A stretch of 64,000 nt of DNA from Heterobilharzia americana. Lineage: Eukaryota > Platyhelminthes > Trematoda > Strigeidida > Schistosomatidae. The stretch covers positions 76,947,160-77,011,159 of the forward strand of contig OX104130.1 of assembly GCA_944470555.2 (NCBI GenBank), given 5' to 3'. Made by a program: the position numbers and the translations under genes. Positions 1-9,504 of this stretch are shown here, one piece after another (positions within the stretch are counted from its first letter, which is position 1; every line of letters starts with the position of its first letter). The notes under the pieces are model-generated. The model was not told the origin of the DNA. It made no database searches and worked only from the letters and a program-made list of their open reading frames with translations.

Positions 1-369
1 GGTAATTCATCAATTCAAGCCTGATCTCTGAGTGCAAAAGAAGTATGTTCAATCTATCATCTTACCATGGTCTTAACAGCTTCATTTTTTCGATTTCATT
101 ATAATTAATTAGTTTATTATCACCACCTACATTATGACCCTTGTCTCATTCTTCACCTTCTTTACACCTATCTATCAAGTGGACACTCAATATTTGCGTT
201 TCTTATCTACCAACAATTTTCACTTTGTCAAACTCCTTGCCTTTCTCGATATTTCTACTGTCTTAGTTTATTGCGCAACTACTTTGAATTCTTGATTCGG
301 TTTTCTTGTAGCACTTGGTTAGTGATGTAATTATGCCCTATTGTTTTATAATGGACTATTATATGTTTA

Positions 370-445
370 TGACATATATAAATACGATTGTATAGCTTTA
401 GAAAATGATATCGTCGAAAAAGAAAATTTTCTTCGCTGAATTATC
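370..445 (+). repeat. Remnant of a PLE-type tail motif
   Basis: The stretch reads as a degenerate copy of a motif found downstream of the PLE at 17656-20430: TATAAATACGA, then a GTA-TAG-CTT block, then a TCTTCGCTGA block. Related copies lie at 15475-15545, 17177-17212 (left part only) and 20333-20425. DNA before it (1-369) is AT-rich and pyrimidine-rich, loosely like the DNA between the PLE stop and its tail at 20000-20330. I see no frame in it. Confidence 0.4.
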
Positions 446-1031
446 TCTCCTCTATGACTCAATGGGCGTGTTTCGTAGTCTAATAATAAATATAAGAATC
501 ATTCCATTCCATTTAAAAGAAAATAATGTGTACGGTTAAAGAGCCTAACGTAATTTGATACTGATGCAGTTTTATAACAACCCAGCAACCGTAATACACC
601 ACATTAACTTGGTTATAAGGAAACAAATAATTATGGTGTGACTGATCACCTTAGTCACTTCACAGTTCTATTTGTGTTATGAATTGATTACCTGATAGAC
701 TATGCATTTATAAAGAACTACTTGGATACCTAGCCCAAAATTTCAAAACGCATACAACCTGTTTGCACTTCTACTAAAGATTATATTGTTTGATAGATTG
801 ACCACCAACATAAATAATTCGCCAGGAGTTAAAACAATATACCTGCCAATTGCTTAATCGAAGTTAGAGTATTTTCAACAAAATGTGATCTAACAAAGAA
901 CTAAACATTCTATTTATTAAAAAAAGAGATGGATAAAATGTATATAGGGTCTTCTAAATCCTCGAAATAAACCATGTTTTACCACCTGTGACGCATTATT
1001 TTATTAAAACTAAAACCTTGAATTACTTCAT

Positions 1032-1234
1032 TATTATTTATTATTTGTTTGTCCCTTGGGTTCCTAATGGAACATAGAGCTTCAGTAGCACGTCTCCAAT
1101 GCGCTCTGTTCTCTGCAATCTTTTGAAACTGGCTCCACGACAGCCCACAAGCTCTCATTTCCTCCTCACAAGATCTCCATGTCACCCTCGGACGCCTAAC
1201 TCGTCGCTCCCCATCTGGGTTCTACTCGAGGGCC
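1032..1234 (-). mobile_element. RTE retrotransposon, 3' end fragment
   Basis: On the minus strand this is the last ~65 codons of the RTE polyprotein (TWRSCEEEMRACGLSWSQ, then ENRAHWRRATEALCS) ending in RNPRDKQ and an AAT-rich tail. It is severely 5'-truncated, as is common for target-primed insertions. A 9-base direct repeat with one mismatch, TTACTTCAT (1023-1031) and TTACTTTAT (1235-1243), could be the target-site duplication. Confidence 0.85.
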
Positions 1235-1243
1235 TTACTTTAT

Positions 1244-4200
1244 GTGAATGAAATCAAAAAAAGTAACCTACAAACTAGTTGATAGTATAAATGGCTCCAT
1301 GAAAGTTGAGCTAGAATTTCTTACTGGACAATTACAATGTTAGAGGGTCACAAAAATGATCAATTTCACAATAGTGGTAACCATGGAGTCTTCTTACACT
1401 GCTTTCAATTTTTAAGATTGCATAAAAGAAGTTATGGTGTCAGAAGAACATTAATTGTCACTTATCAGTGCATAATTTAGCCACTGTCAAGTAGTGTGCA
1501 GTGACATATTGGATTAGTTTACTTGACATAATAAATATTCACGTAATGTTGCTTACTAGATGAAGTTTAGAGCACAATGTATTACTCATATTTATTTTAA
1601 GGCAATCACGTAACTACCTGTCTTAGCTTTTCATGATTCTACCGCGTTTCCTTCTTTCATTTGATTGGTAGTAGGACTTTCCACATTTCTGGCATCATCC
1701 TTAAATCATTCTTATTACGCACGTTAGACAGTGAATCTGCAGGCAGATATTCACTGGTTAACCTTTCTCTCCACTTAGCTACATTAATATTTAGTACTGT
1801 TAATGTATACCACTCTACTGTGTGGTCAGATGTTACCGCATGATAGCCACGGCTGATTTCTTCTGTCGAATAGATTACTCATCTGAGTAAAGTTTATCAG
1901 TATAGATTAAGCTAGGCTTGTATTCTTCACTTCACTGAATGATTCCGGCCATCTAGTTTACTCGTTCTCCTTGACCTCAGTAATTTCAAGGTACCTGGTA
2001 GACTGGATTGTTTTGTTTGATCGGGTCAATGGGATTCTTAGTCCTTCAAGGTTTGTGTCTGAGTGGTATTTTTAAGTTTGCATATCATCCTAATTCCAGC
2101 CCCACTGATAATGCTATTCTGTTTCTGAAATCTCTTCGTGAAATGGCAACATCATATAGACACTAAATTCCTTCCCACTCATGTTTCAGTTATTTTTCCA
2201 ACAAAGAGTTTTACTATTACATACATCCTTATATATTTCTGTGTACATTTAAGAGCAAACATATTGACATTTACGACTCTCCTATGTTTAGTTTATTTAC
2301 TCAAGGCTTTTGTTTAGCCGAGTGAATCTCTCGGAAGTCTAGATAGCTATCAGAAAGCGATAGTTTTCGTAAACTATCGTCTTTTCTTCTTCTTGCTTTA
2401 CAGTTTAACAGAGACAACTCTCCTTTTTCATCTTACAACTGGAAATTAAGTTGTATCCCATCTACTCCATCTCCACCATATTTCTGAGGTACGATTAAAT
2501 GTGTGCCTTGCACACAAGACTGTCCAGAGGAATGTCTGTAGCATTTCCATAGCAATTCCTTCCTCTTGTTTATATATTTCATCCTGAAATTTAAAACTTA
2601 CGTTGAATATCCATTAACATTCCTCTCAAAGAGGTGGTATGTTTGTCTTTTATAGTTAAGTACGTCTCTCTATCTCCCCAGTTAGAAAACCTCCAGGTAT
2701 GAATCTAGCCCTTTTATGCAATGTAATTTACAAAACACCCAAAACTAACTGTTTTATATGACACTGTTTACTACCTTTCAAGTAATATTTGTAATATTTG
2801 TATTGTTAACGAAAATATCCTGTTTAGAACAGGTATAAATAACTGAACATTACTATCAACAAAGGTTTCATTTCATACTTAAGCCCAAAACATTCAGCTT
2901 GTGTACCTTGGAAGCTATGAGAACATGTTCCTTTATACCACGTTTACATCCCTTAATGTACCAATTCACATTGTTTACTCAACTGAATGAAAAGGAACAA
3001 GCCATCCAGTAAAATTCAAAATCATTCCGAGATAAATCAAACTATGTACTTAATAAAACATGAGGATTTGATATTTCAGTTCGTTCAATCGTTTAGGTAT
3101 AATGTTACCTTGAGTACAACTAAGGTAATGCAAGTTATTATAGATGAAACTTCTAGTGTAAATGTTTGTCAGACCTTACCTATAATGTTACACTTCCTGA
3201 TTTCAGTGGTTTAGTGCGAACGGCTTGGAAAGCTATTACTATCCAATCTGAATCATTGATTTTGCCAATTATAACAGTATGGATTCTCATTTCTACCGAA
3301 AAACATTTTTCTGTAAAGCCATTCTCGTTTCTTTTGTCCAGTATAGTCTAGATAATTCACTACCTCTTTGAATTCATGAGTATCATATTTTGAAAACTCT
3401 TTTTACCTTTCAGTAACAGTGATCTGCTACATTTGCGTATGACAACTGTCATCATACTTTACAATAAGTATAAGCAAAATTACCGCTAGAATCATCAGGG
3501 AATTAAAAGTACATGATCAAACGTTCCGATGAGCCTTAGTATTGATAATCAACAACTTCTATCACAGCGAATAACAATAAAACTCATAAGAAATATTATC
3601 GACAAAGCTACGTAGGATACGTGTCAATACCATAGTAGCCAGAAAATCAAGAAATAAATATAAAGTTTGAAAGGAAACTGGTCATGGAAAGATTCGAGTT
3701 GTCAATCCTCGAATTTCACTGTAGGCGAGAAAGGATCCGGTCATGATTTATGGATACAGGTTAACATGAATCATAGTTTTGTTGAATAAGGAAACAAGAT
3801 GTACACGGGTTTTGGATCTACTAAAATTGTAACAGTTATAGACAGACAAAATGTCTCATTCTGCATGCTTAAAGCATCCCAAACTGAGTATTGTTTTCAG
3901 ATAACAGTTTCTTTTAAAAAGCTTTTATGTGCTTTTAACTGGAAAAAAATTCAGAGTAAACTGTAAGAATTTAAGCTCCCGCAGCTCCACAATATTTGTT
4001 TTTATTCAAAGGGAATAAAAATCCGTCTTCCCTTTAAAAGAATATATTTCATTGGGAACAAGCAATTCTATCACCCAAATTGCTTCACTACTGTTGAGAA
4101 TGTGCTTCCTAAAGCTGATTGCTTGGTAGTGCATGCAGTGTAGGTAGACAATGTCATTAGGGCTACCCTATATTTTGCCAAACTTACTCAAGCAGTGTCC

Positions 4201-5609
4201 CACAGAAAGCTGTTATACACATACACATACATTTAAACCCATATTGACTAGTTGGTTGGTAAAAATGTTAGAACTCCCTCGTCGAAGATTGGCTGCTTAC
4301 GCTTTGAAAGACACTTTGTAATTGGAGGAAAAGGAGGATAAGGTTCCTGCTATAAAAGGTTCACGTTGCCGTTTGGCTCAGCCTCGTGGCTCACATAATC
4401 ACACATTCAGAATGTGTCAGTATTCCGATCTTCTTTCTATAGTGAGATCAGAGTTCAGTGTACTTCCACTGATGTGCTTCAGGGAATTTCAGTCCCGATT
4501 TAACAATAAAGCTTAAAATCAGAGTTGTCACTTAGCTATGATGAGTACACTGAGACGCTTACCTGGAGATATCTTTGTGCCTAAGGGAATGTAAACCTAA
4601 ATCAGAATTCTGGAAAATGACCTTTTTGGCAGGTATGAGGATGTTGCCTTTGGTGAGTTAACGACTTATTCCTTATGTCTTGTCTGTCAGAACACAACAA
4701 TGTTTAATTGACAGCGGAACCTAAAAAATACAAAGCTTCATTCCCTGTAAATCACCAAACAGCGTGAGACAGATAATGAGCTCTCGAGGTTCTTTCAGTA
4801 GAAAAGCAGGTGGAATTAGTATTGCCGAGATTGTAATGACCCCTCTTTACGACAAACGCGCAGCAGCTAAAACACTATTTCACAGAACGGAAACGGCATA
4901 CCCTATTGATAAATTTGAAGGGGTCCCTGGGGAATATGAAGAATGCCTCAAAGACAGTGAACCTTCATGAAGATTGATTAACTTATATGCAAAAATGGAA
5001 GATAAATATCTGAAGACAACTATAGTTACCAGAAACTTGGTATTCATTCACCTCAATTCCTAAGGCGATTGTATTGAGAGAACTACCACTTGCTGATTGG
5101 AAGTATCAGTAGTTAGAACACCCCTGACGCCAATTTCATTCCATTTCACCCACCAGTATGTCCAGTATACTAGTCAAAAGTCGACACGTATCCATCCTGT
5201 GTTTCCTACATAGGAGTCTACCAGCTGATATGCACCTAATGAAGAAGATACATTAGAAGAACCGAAAGGAGGGCTGACATATGAATTTCTGAAAACATTA
5301 AGAGCAATCTGCAATCATTGACAGCTACCACTCTGAAGAGTGTAGCCGCACAGCATGTGATTGCCATAAGGTAACAGGTAGACTTCCCGAATTATCTAAA
5401 GATGATCAACAAGCAAGCAAACTCAAATATGTTGAATTCCCCGAGGTAATAGCATGCAAACCCGATAATGCGCCAAGAAATAAGCCGTGGTTATTCTTTC
5501 TCTTCCTTGATAAATTATTCTTCATATTAACGTAAACATGTCTTCTTTTTTATTCATATTTAGTAATATCCTCCTTTCATTTCAGAGATATGTTAGGATT
5601 TCATTGAAT
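1244..5609. other. No gene recognised; AT-rich unassigned DNA
   Basis: Only short open frames are present, none with a recognisable domain. 4764-4970 (plus) is the most protein-like, 68 codons with mixed composition, but it has no partner exon or homology I recognise. No tRNA-like boxes, tandem repeats or element ends were found. Confidence 0.5.
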
Positions 5610-5960
5610 TCAAGTAAATGTTCATCATGGACTGACAGAAGTTCCAGAAGCATTGAAAATCTAGGAGTATTGCACAGCTCTTCCATCTTAGTATGCTACT
5701 TCTCTGCAGTGCGAACTCATGACCCTGCCAGGGTTCGAACCCAGAACAAGCGGGCTCTGCGACCAGCATGTTACTATTGAGCCAATGAATGAGATTCCAA
5801 TGGTTTATACCTTACTACTTCTTTCAGTCCGTGATATAATGCGATGTCCATCAGAAACCCATATTGAGTGCCCGTCCCCAAGTTCAAATTGATTTCCCCC
5901 ACCAGTCAAAACCTCTCAATAGAACTTCAGGAATGTAATCTCGAAGCAAGTCACTAATAA
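5610..5960 (-). mobile_element. tRNA-derived SINE, minus
   Basis: Read on the minus strand it has the order shared by all copies in the window: a 5' extension with a TCGAGA block, a GACAGAAGT block, a tRNA-like head with CAATAGTAACATGCTGG (A-box region) and GGGTTCGAACCC (B box, near 5714-5727), then AGTCCCATAC-like and ACAGCTG-like blocks, and the tail GATGAACATTT. The B box matches the Pol III consensus GGTTCRANNCC. It is a degenerate, non-coding retroposed copy. Confidence 0.75.
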
Positions 5961-5994
5961 GCACTGGATAGTGATTTCAGTTAGTAGGTTAGTG

Positions 5995-6185
5995 AATCAC
6001 TTGATTCCTAACCAGTAACTCAATGGTAAAGTGCGAGTTGCGGAACCTAAAGGGTCCGAGTACGATATCTAGTGTATTCATGAGTCTGCACCAGTGAGGA
6101 GCCTCACGCTTATGCTTAACAGCTGTCCAGTAATATCAGGTTTTCAATAGTTCTGTAATTGGTGACATTCCTTGATGAATTGCAT
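5995..6185 (+). mobile_element. tRNA-derived SINE, plus, degenerate
   Basis: Same family as 5610-5960 but in opposite orientation. The head reads CCAGTAACTCAATGGTAAAG, followed by GCGGAACCTAAAGG, a decayed B box (GTCCGAGTACGATATC), AACAGCTGTCCAG and a tail with GGTGACATTCCTTGATGAAT. Together with the preceding copy it makes a head-to-head inverted pair. Confidence 0.7.
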
Positions 6186-6986
6186 TTTATTGAACCCTGT
6201 GATTATGCAAGCTGATTTTAGCTAGTTCAGCCTAACTCACCACATTTAGCATGTTATGTCCTGTAAAATTTGTCGAATGATTTACCTACGTAATCCTACA
6301 TTTCAGATTGCTCGGCATTTTGACTGTCATATTTGTTAACCAATCGAGGAACTTTAATCACACTACGTTTAAAATTGTATTAATTAGTTACACTTTAATA
6401 ATCGTCCTTAGATCCACCATAATGATTGTTTCTGTGCGTGCTAACCTAACCTAAGGAAATTTTGTTCCTTTCAGTGAATTGAAGTGTGCTTAATTTCATA
6501 GGAAGCTTCATATTTTAATACTTTACTTCATAAGTATCTGATAAGATAACCACGAAATACGAAAGATCCATTTTATCTTGCTTCACTTGTTGCTTTCGTT
6601 CTTCTTAGATTCATGAAGCAGAACTCATAAATAAATACATGTTCGATCATGAAGTTTTCCATCCTATTACCATTTCCAAAATGTATCTGTGGGATTCACA
6701 TTATTTTTAGAAACCTAAAAACAATCGATGTAACTTACCTCAAAACAAAAGTATTTGAAGTGGTGCGTTCAGGCGAATTGCTTGATCAGGTAAGTAAACA
6801 AAACTCACTTGAATCTTGGCTAATAAATAAAAATTAAGTAGCTTATGCAAATTGTTGTAAACAAATTTTCAAAATAAAACCTAGCCTTAAATCAAAATCT
6901 GAAAAGAGTTAGTTAACTTCTATATATATTCAAGTAAAGTGATGATTTTGAAATAATGGACAATATTTGTAGCTTAGGTGGGTGGT
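6186..6986. other. No feature recognised
   Basis: AT-rich DNA with only short frames (for example 6649-6837 plus) that match no family I know. Confidence 0.5.
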
Positions 6987-7636
6987 CTTGGTTGTACTCT
7001 GTTATCCGGGCTGGGTTGTTTAACTGTGAAGCTTTCATCGTCTCGCTAGACGACATCACCAACAATAACTTCAGTATGAAGTGAGCTGTCGACATCTCTC
7101 CATGAGTGATTTAGTAGCTTGCTCTGATGATGTGGTCTGTGTTTGGTTATTTCCTTCGATTGTTGTGTCATTGACTGTCTAGATTTTTCTGTTGGTTGTT
7201 AAATGCGTTTCACTGTACGTGGATAATTATGGACATGAATTCAATTTCGACAATGCAGAAATTTTGGACGGACAGGGGGAACACAAAGAATATGAGAGAA
7301 TTCCTAGAAGCTTGGCATTCAGGACAGTCAGCAATCAACAGATGTTTAGACATAGACCCAATCTATCAACCAATAAGAAAGATGATAAACGACATAGAGG
7401 TCAGTGGTGAAGCAGAGGAACAGCCAGCCAACAGGAAAGTCTGCACAGTCAATGACACAATAATCGAAGGAAATAACCAATCATAGACCACATCGTCAGA
7501 GGAAGCCACTAAATCACTCACGGAGAGATATTGACAGCTCACTTCATACTGAAGTTAATGCTGATGATGTTGTCTAGAAAGACGATGAAAGCTTCACAAT
7601 TAAATAACCCAGCTTAGAGAACACAATATAATTGAG
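6987..7636. mobile_element. Fold-back PLE fragment with ~210-bp inverted arms
   Basis: The left arm (about 6987-7199) is the reverse complement, with scattered mismatches, of the right arm (about 7428-7636). Shared blocks include CTCACTTCATACTGAAGTTA, GACGATGAAAGCTTCACA and AATGACACAA. The ~230-bp centre and the start of the right arm carry the C-terminal end of a PLE reading frame on the plus strand. The arm sequence is the same one that flanks the PLE fragment at 49629-50406, and one isolated copy lies at 42318-42412. The structure is two outward-pointing 3' ends of one element. Confidence 0.75.
7192..7486 (+). pseudogene. PLE C-terminal fragment, frameshifted
   Basis: Two frames together match the fragment on the minus strand at 49946-50377. 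The first gives YVDNYGHEFNFDNAEILDG. The second picks up after a frameshift near 7265 with GNTKNMREFLEAWHSGQSAI and continues through PIYQPIRKMINDIEVSG to a stop inside the right inverted arm. This is the region after the GIY-YIG core in PLE proteins; the nuclease core itself is absent. No active product is expected. Confidence 0.7.
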
Positions 7637-8085
7637 AAAATGATAATTTTATGTGGAGGAAATTAAACCATTTGATTAACTTCAAGGTAGGTTTCATCAT
7701 CGACTAAGAGCAGTCTGAGAACCATCTGAAGCTCGATAACATCGATTTGGTTAGAGAAAAATTTATCGCAGTTTTGATCATAAATAAACGCTTGGGTATT
7801 TGTTCTCTCACAAAATGTCTTGATACCTTTCACTCTAATCTACATGATCTAAAACGATTGATTTCGCCTAGTGAACCAATCAACTCATCAATAGAAAAGA
7901 AGGATTTTAAGATGGTTCATATCGACTGAAGTGATTTCTATCTGTTTAAAGAATACTTCTTCATTTTCTCCCTTTTTGAGAATGCTAGATGAAATGACAC
8001 AGTACATTCATCTATCTAACTCCCAAAATATTCACCAACACTACTTCTATTCCGTAATAAAATTAATATTTAGTGAATTCGCTTC
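7637..8085. other. No feature recognised
   Basis: Two short plus-strand frames (7747-7929, 7931-8170) have no recognisable domain, and the second runs into the palindrome at 8086-8164. Nothing else is supported. Confidence 0.45.
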
Positions 8086-8164
8086 AAACAAACAATGTGA
8101 GCGAAGAAATATTTCTTTTCAATTGAATTTCAATGAAATATTTCTTCACTCACATTGTTTGTTT
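8086..8164. repeat. Palindrome with 30-bp arms (PLE terminus)
   Basis: The arms 8086-8115 and 8135-8164 are reverse complements with one mismatch, around a 19-base loop. The arm starts AAACAAACAATGTGAG and ends GAAATATTTC. The right arm and its flank to about 8205 match, in reverse complement, the DNA at 33645-33716 beside the PLE at 31007-33918. This is a solo copy of that element's terminal sequence. Confidence 0.85.
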
Positions 8165-8496
8165 TACTAAATATCTAAATGGAAATTTTTGCATTACTGA
8201 ATTCGCTTTAAATTAAATTTTCCTTCCTGACTTTTAAGTTTCAAGTTAGTGTTCATGAATACTCTTTTACTCCACGATCATACCAAGCTAATTTGGTGGG
8301 TGCAAGTTAAAATCGGAGTAAATATTGATTTTGAATTTTCTTTCTACTTTCAACTACTCATAACGTAAAATGTCAGACTGTTCATTTTTGTAAACAGCTG
8401 GCTAACTAACTGAGCACACATATCCCATAAATATCTGTCATGAATGCTCGTCAAGACCAGTGAAGTACTACTACGCAGATAGTTATGCTATAACTT

Positions 8497-8766
8497 TAGT
8501 ACAGTTGTTTTTATGTCATACAGTCGTTGGTTGGACCGAATTGATGTCTCTGCTGGTATATGGGATCCTGTGCGGATGCCCAGATATTACCTGTGTTCTA
8601 ATTATTTTTATGATGGGTAGTGGCTAGCAGTGGAATCCAGGACGAACATTTCGTCCTATTTAGATGTTGTTCCCATCGAGGCATCCGCACAGGATCCCAT
8701 ACGCCGATACAGATCGATCAATTTGGTCCATTCAACGACGGTATAATATAAAAACAATTATACCAA
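8497..8766. repeat. Inverted repeat around a hammerhead remnant
   Basis: Left arm about 8497-8580 and right arm about 8681-8766 are reverse complements with scattered mismatches. The inner 20 bases, GGGATCCTGTGCGGATGCC and its complement, match exactly. The ~100-bp centre holds an Sm-alpha-type hammerhead remnant on the minus strand. The whole could fold into a long hairpin. Confidence 0.8.
8611..8675 (-). ncRNA. Truncated hammerhead ribozyme (Sm-alpha type)
   Basis: On the minus strand it retains AAATAGGACGAAA, the GTC cleavage triplet and CTGGATTCCAC, all in the order of the schistosome hammerhead. The CTGATGA strand and first half of stem II are missing: GGGAACAACATC runs straight into TAAATAGGAC. 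Without the CTGATGA box it should not cleave on its own. Confidence 0.75.
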
Positions 8767-8796
8767 AAACTATACCCGTCATACAAGAAGTGGTTA

Positions 8797-8972
8797 TCGA
8801 GGCTCGGTTGTGTAGCGGATAACGCTTTGGCGTTTGAAGCGAAAGCTCTCGAGTCCAAAGCCCGATGGGAACAACATCACTCACCGGGAAGCAGGTACGT
8901 CCAGCTGACGAGTCCCAAATAGGATGAAGTGAGCATCCTTGATTCCACGGCTAGCCACTACCCATCATTAAT
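8797..8972 (+). mobile_element. Sm-alpha-like SINE with hammerhead domain
   Basis: It starts with a tRNA-like head, GGTTGTGTAGCGGATAACGC (A-box region) and CTCGAGTCCAAAGCCC (B-box region). This is followed by GATGGGAACAACATCACTC and a hammerhead, ending in GCTAGCCACTACCCATCAT. This order (Pol III promoter then hammerhead) is that of the Sm-alpha repeats of Schistosoma. Transcription by RNA polymerase III is inferred from the family, not shown here. Confidence 0.85.
8893..8950 (+). ncRNA. Hammerhead ribozyme, near complete
   Basis: CTGACGA (8905-8911) is followed by stem-loop II (GTCCCAAATAGGAT), then GAAG where the consensus is GAAA (8926-8929), then a short stem III, an ATC in place of the usual GTC cleavage triplet, and the stem I strand CTTGATTCC that pairs with GTCCAG upstream. 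ATC still fits the NUH rule for cleavage. The GAAA to GAAG change hits a core position, so activity is doubtful. Confidence 0.85.
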
Positions 8973-9478
8973 GCTATAACTTTGTTTAAATTGACTTCAA
9001 CTTGACTTCAAATATCAGCACAAAGTTCGCTGATATTTTGTGTTATTCATTACCTAACTTGTTCAGTAGATCGTCTTCAGAAAACACAGTACCAGCTGCC
9101 TAGAAAAATGTTAAGATTGCCTCCGTACCTAAGTAATGGACTACAGATTCATATTCGATTCCAGTTACTTCTCGGTTAGGGGTAATAATGGAGAAGTTGA
9201 TAATGCCTATGTTCGAACCCTCACTGAAGACTATCGGAGACCCTATTCAATTTTCATATGTAAGCAGAAGAAGCACTTTCGATGCCACCACTCTCTCATC
9301 ACAGCATTACTCAAAATCATGGAAGGAGTGTCAATTATGCCAGGTGTACCTTTTTAGGCTGTACTTTGGCATTTCACTCTGTCCCAAGGCCCCTTCTGCT
9401 TCAAAAGCATTATTAGGGGTTAAAATATCCCTTTTTGTTGACATGAAAGTTTATCTCAGTAACTTTGCATTGTTTGGC
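8973..9478. other. No feature recognised
   Basis: Two overlapping short plus-strand frames (9136-9357, 9188-9508) look like chance; the second runs into the RTE tail. No domain seen. Confidence 0.5.
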
Positions 9479-9504
9479 TTTCGTTTGTTGAATTATTATT
9501 ATTA

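Noticed and set aside
4764..4970. Host exon
   Set aside because: Only 68 codons, no splice-site context or homology that I can support; left as unassigned.
7196..7486. Independent 96-codon gene
   Set aside because: Its first third is out of frame with the PLE sequence that the other two thirds match; it is a frameshifted PLE remnant.
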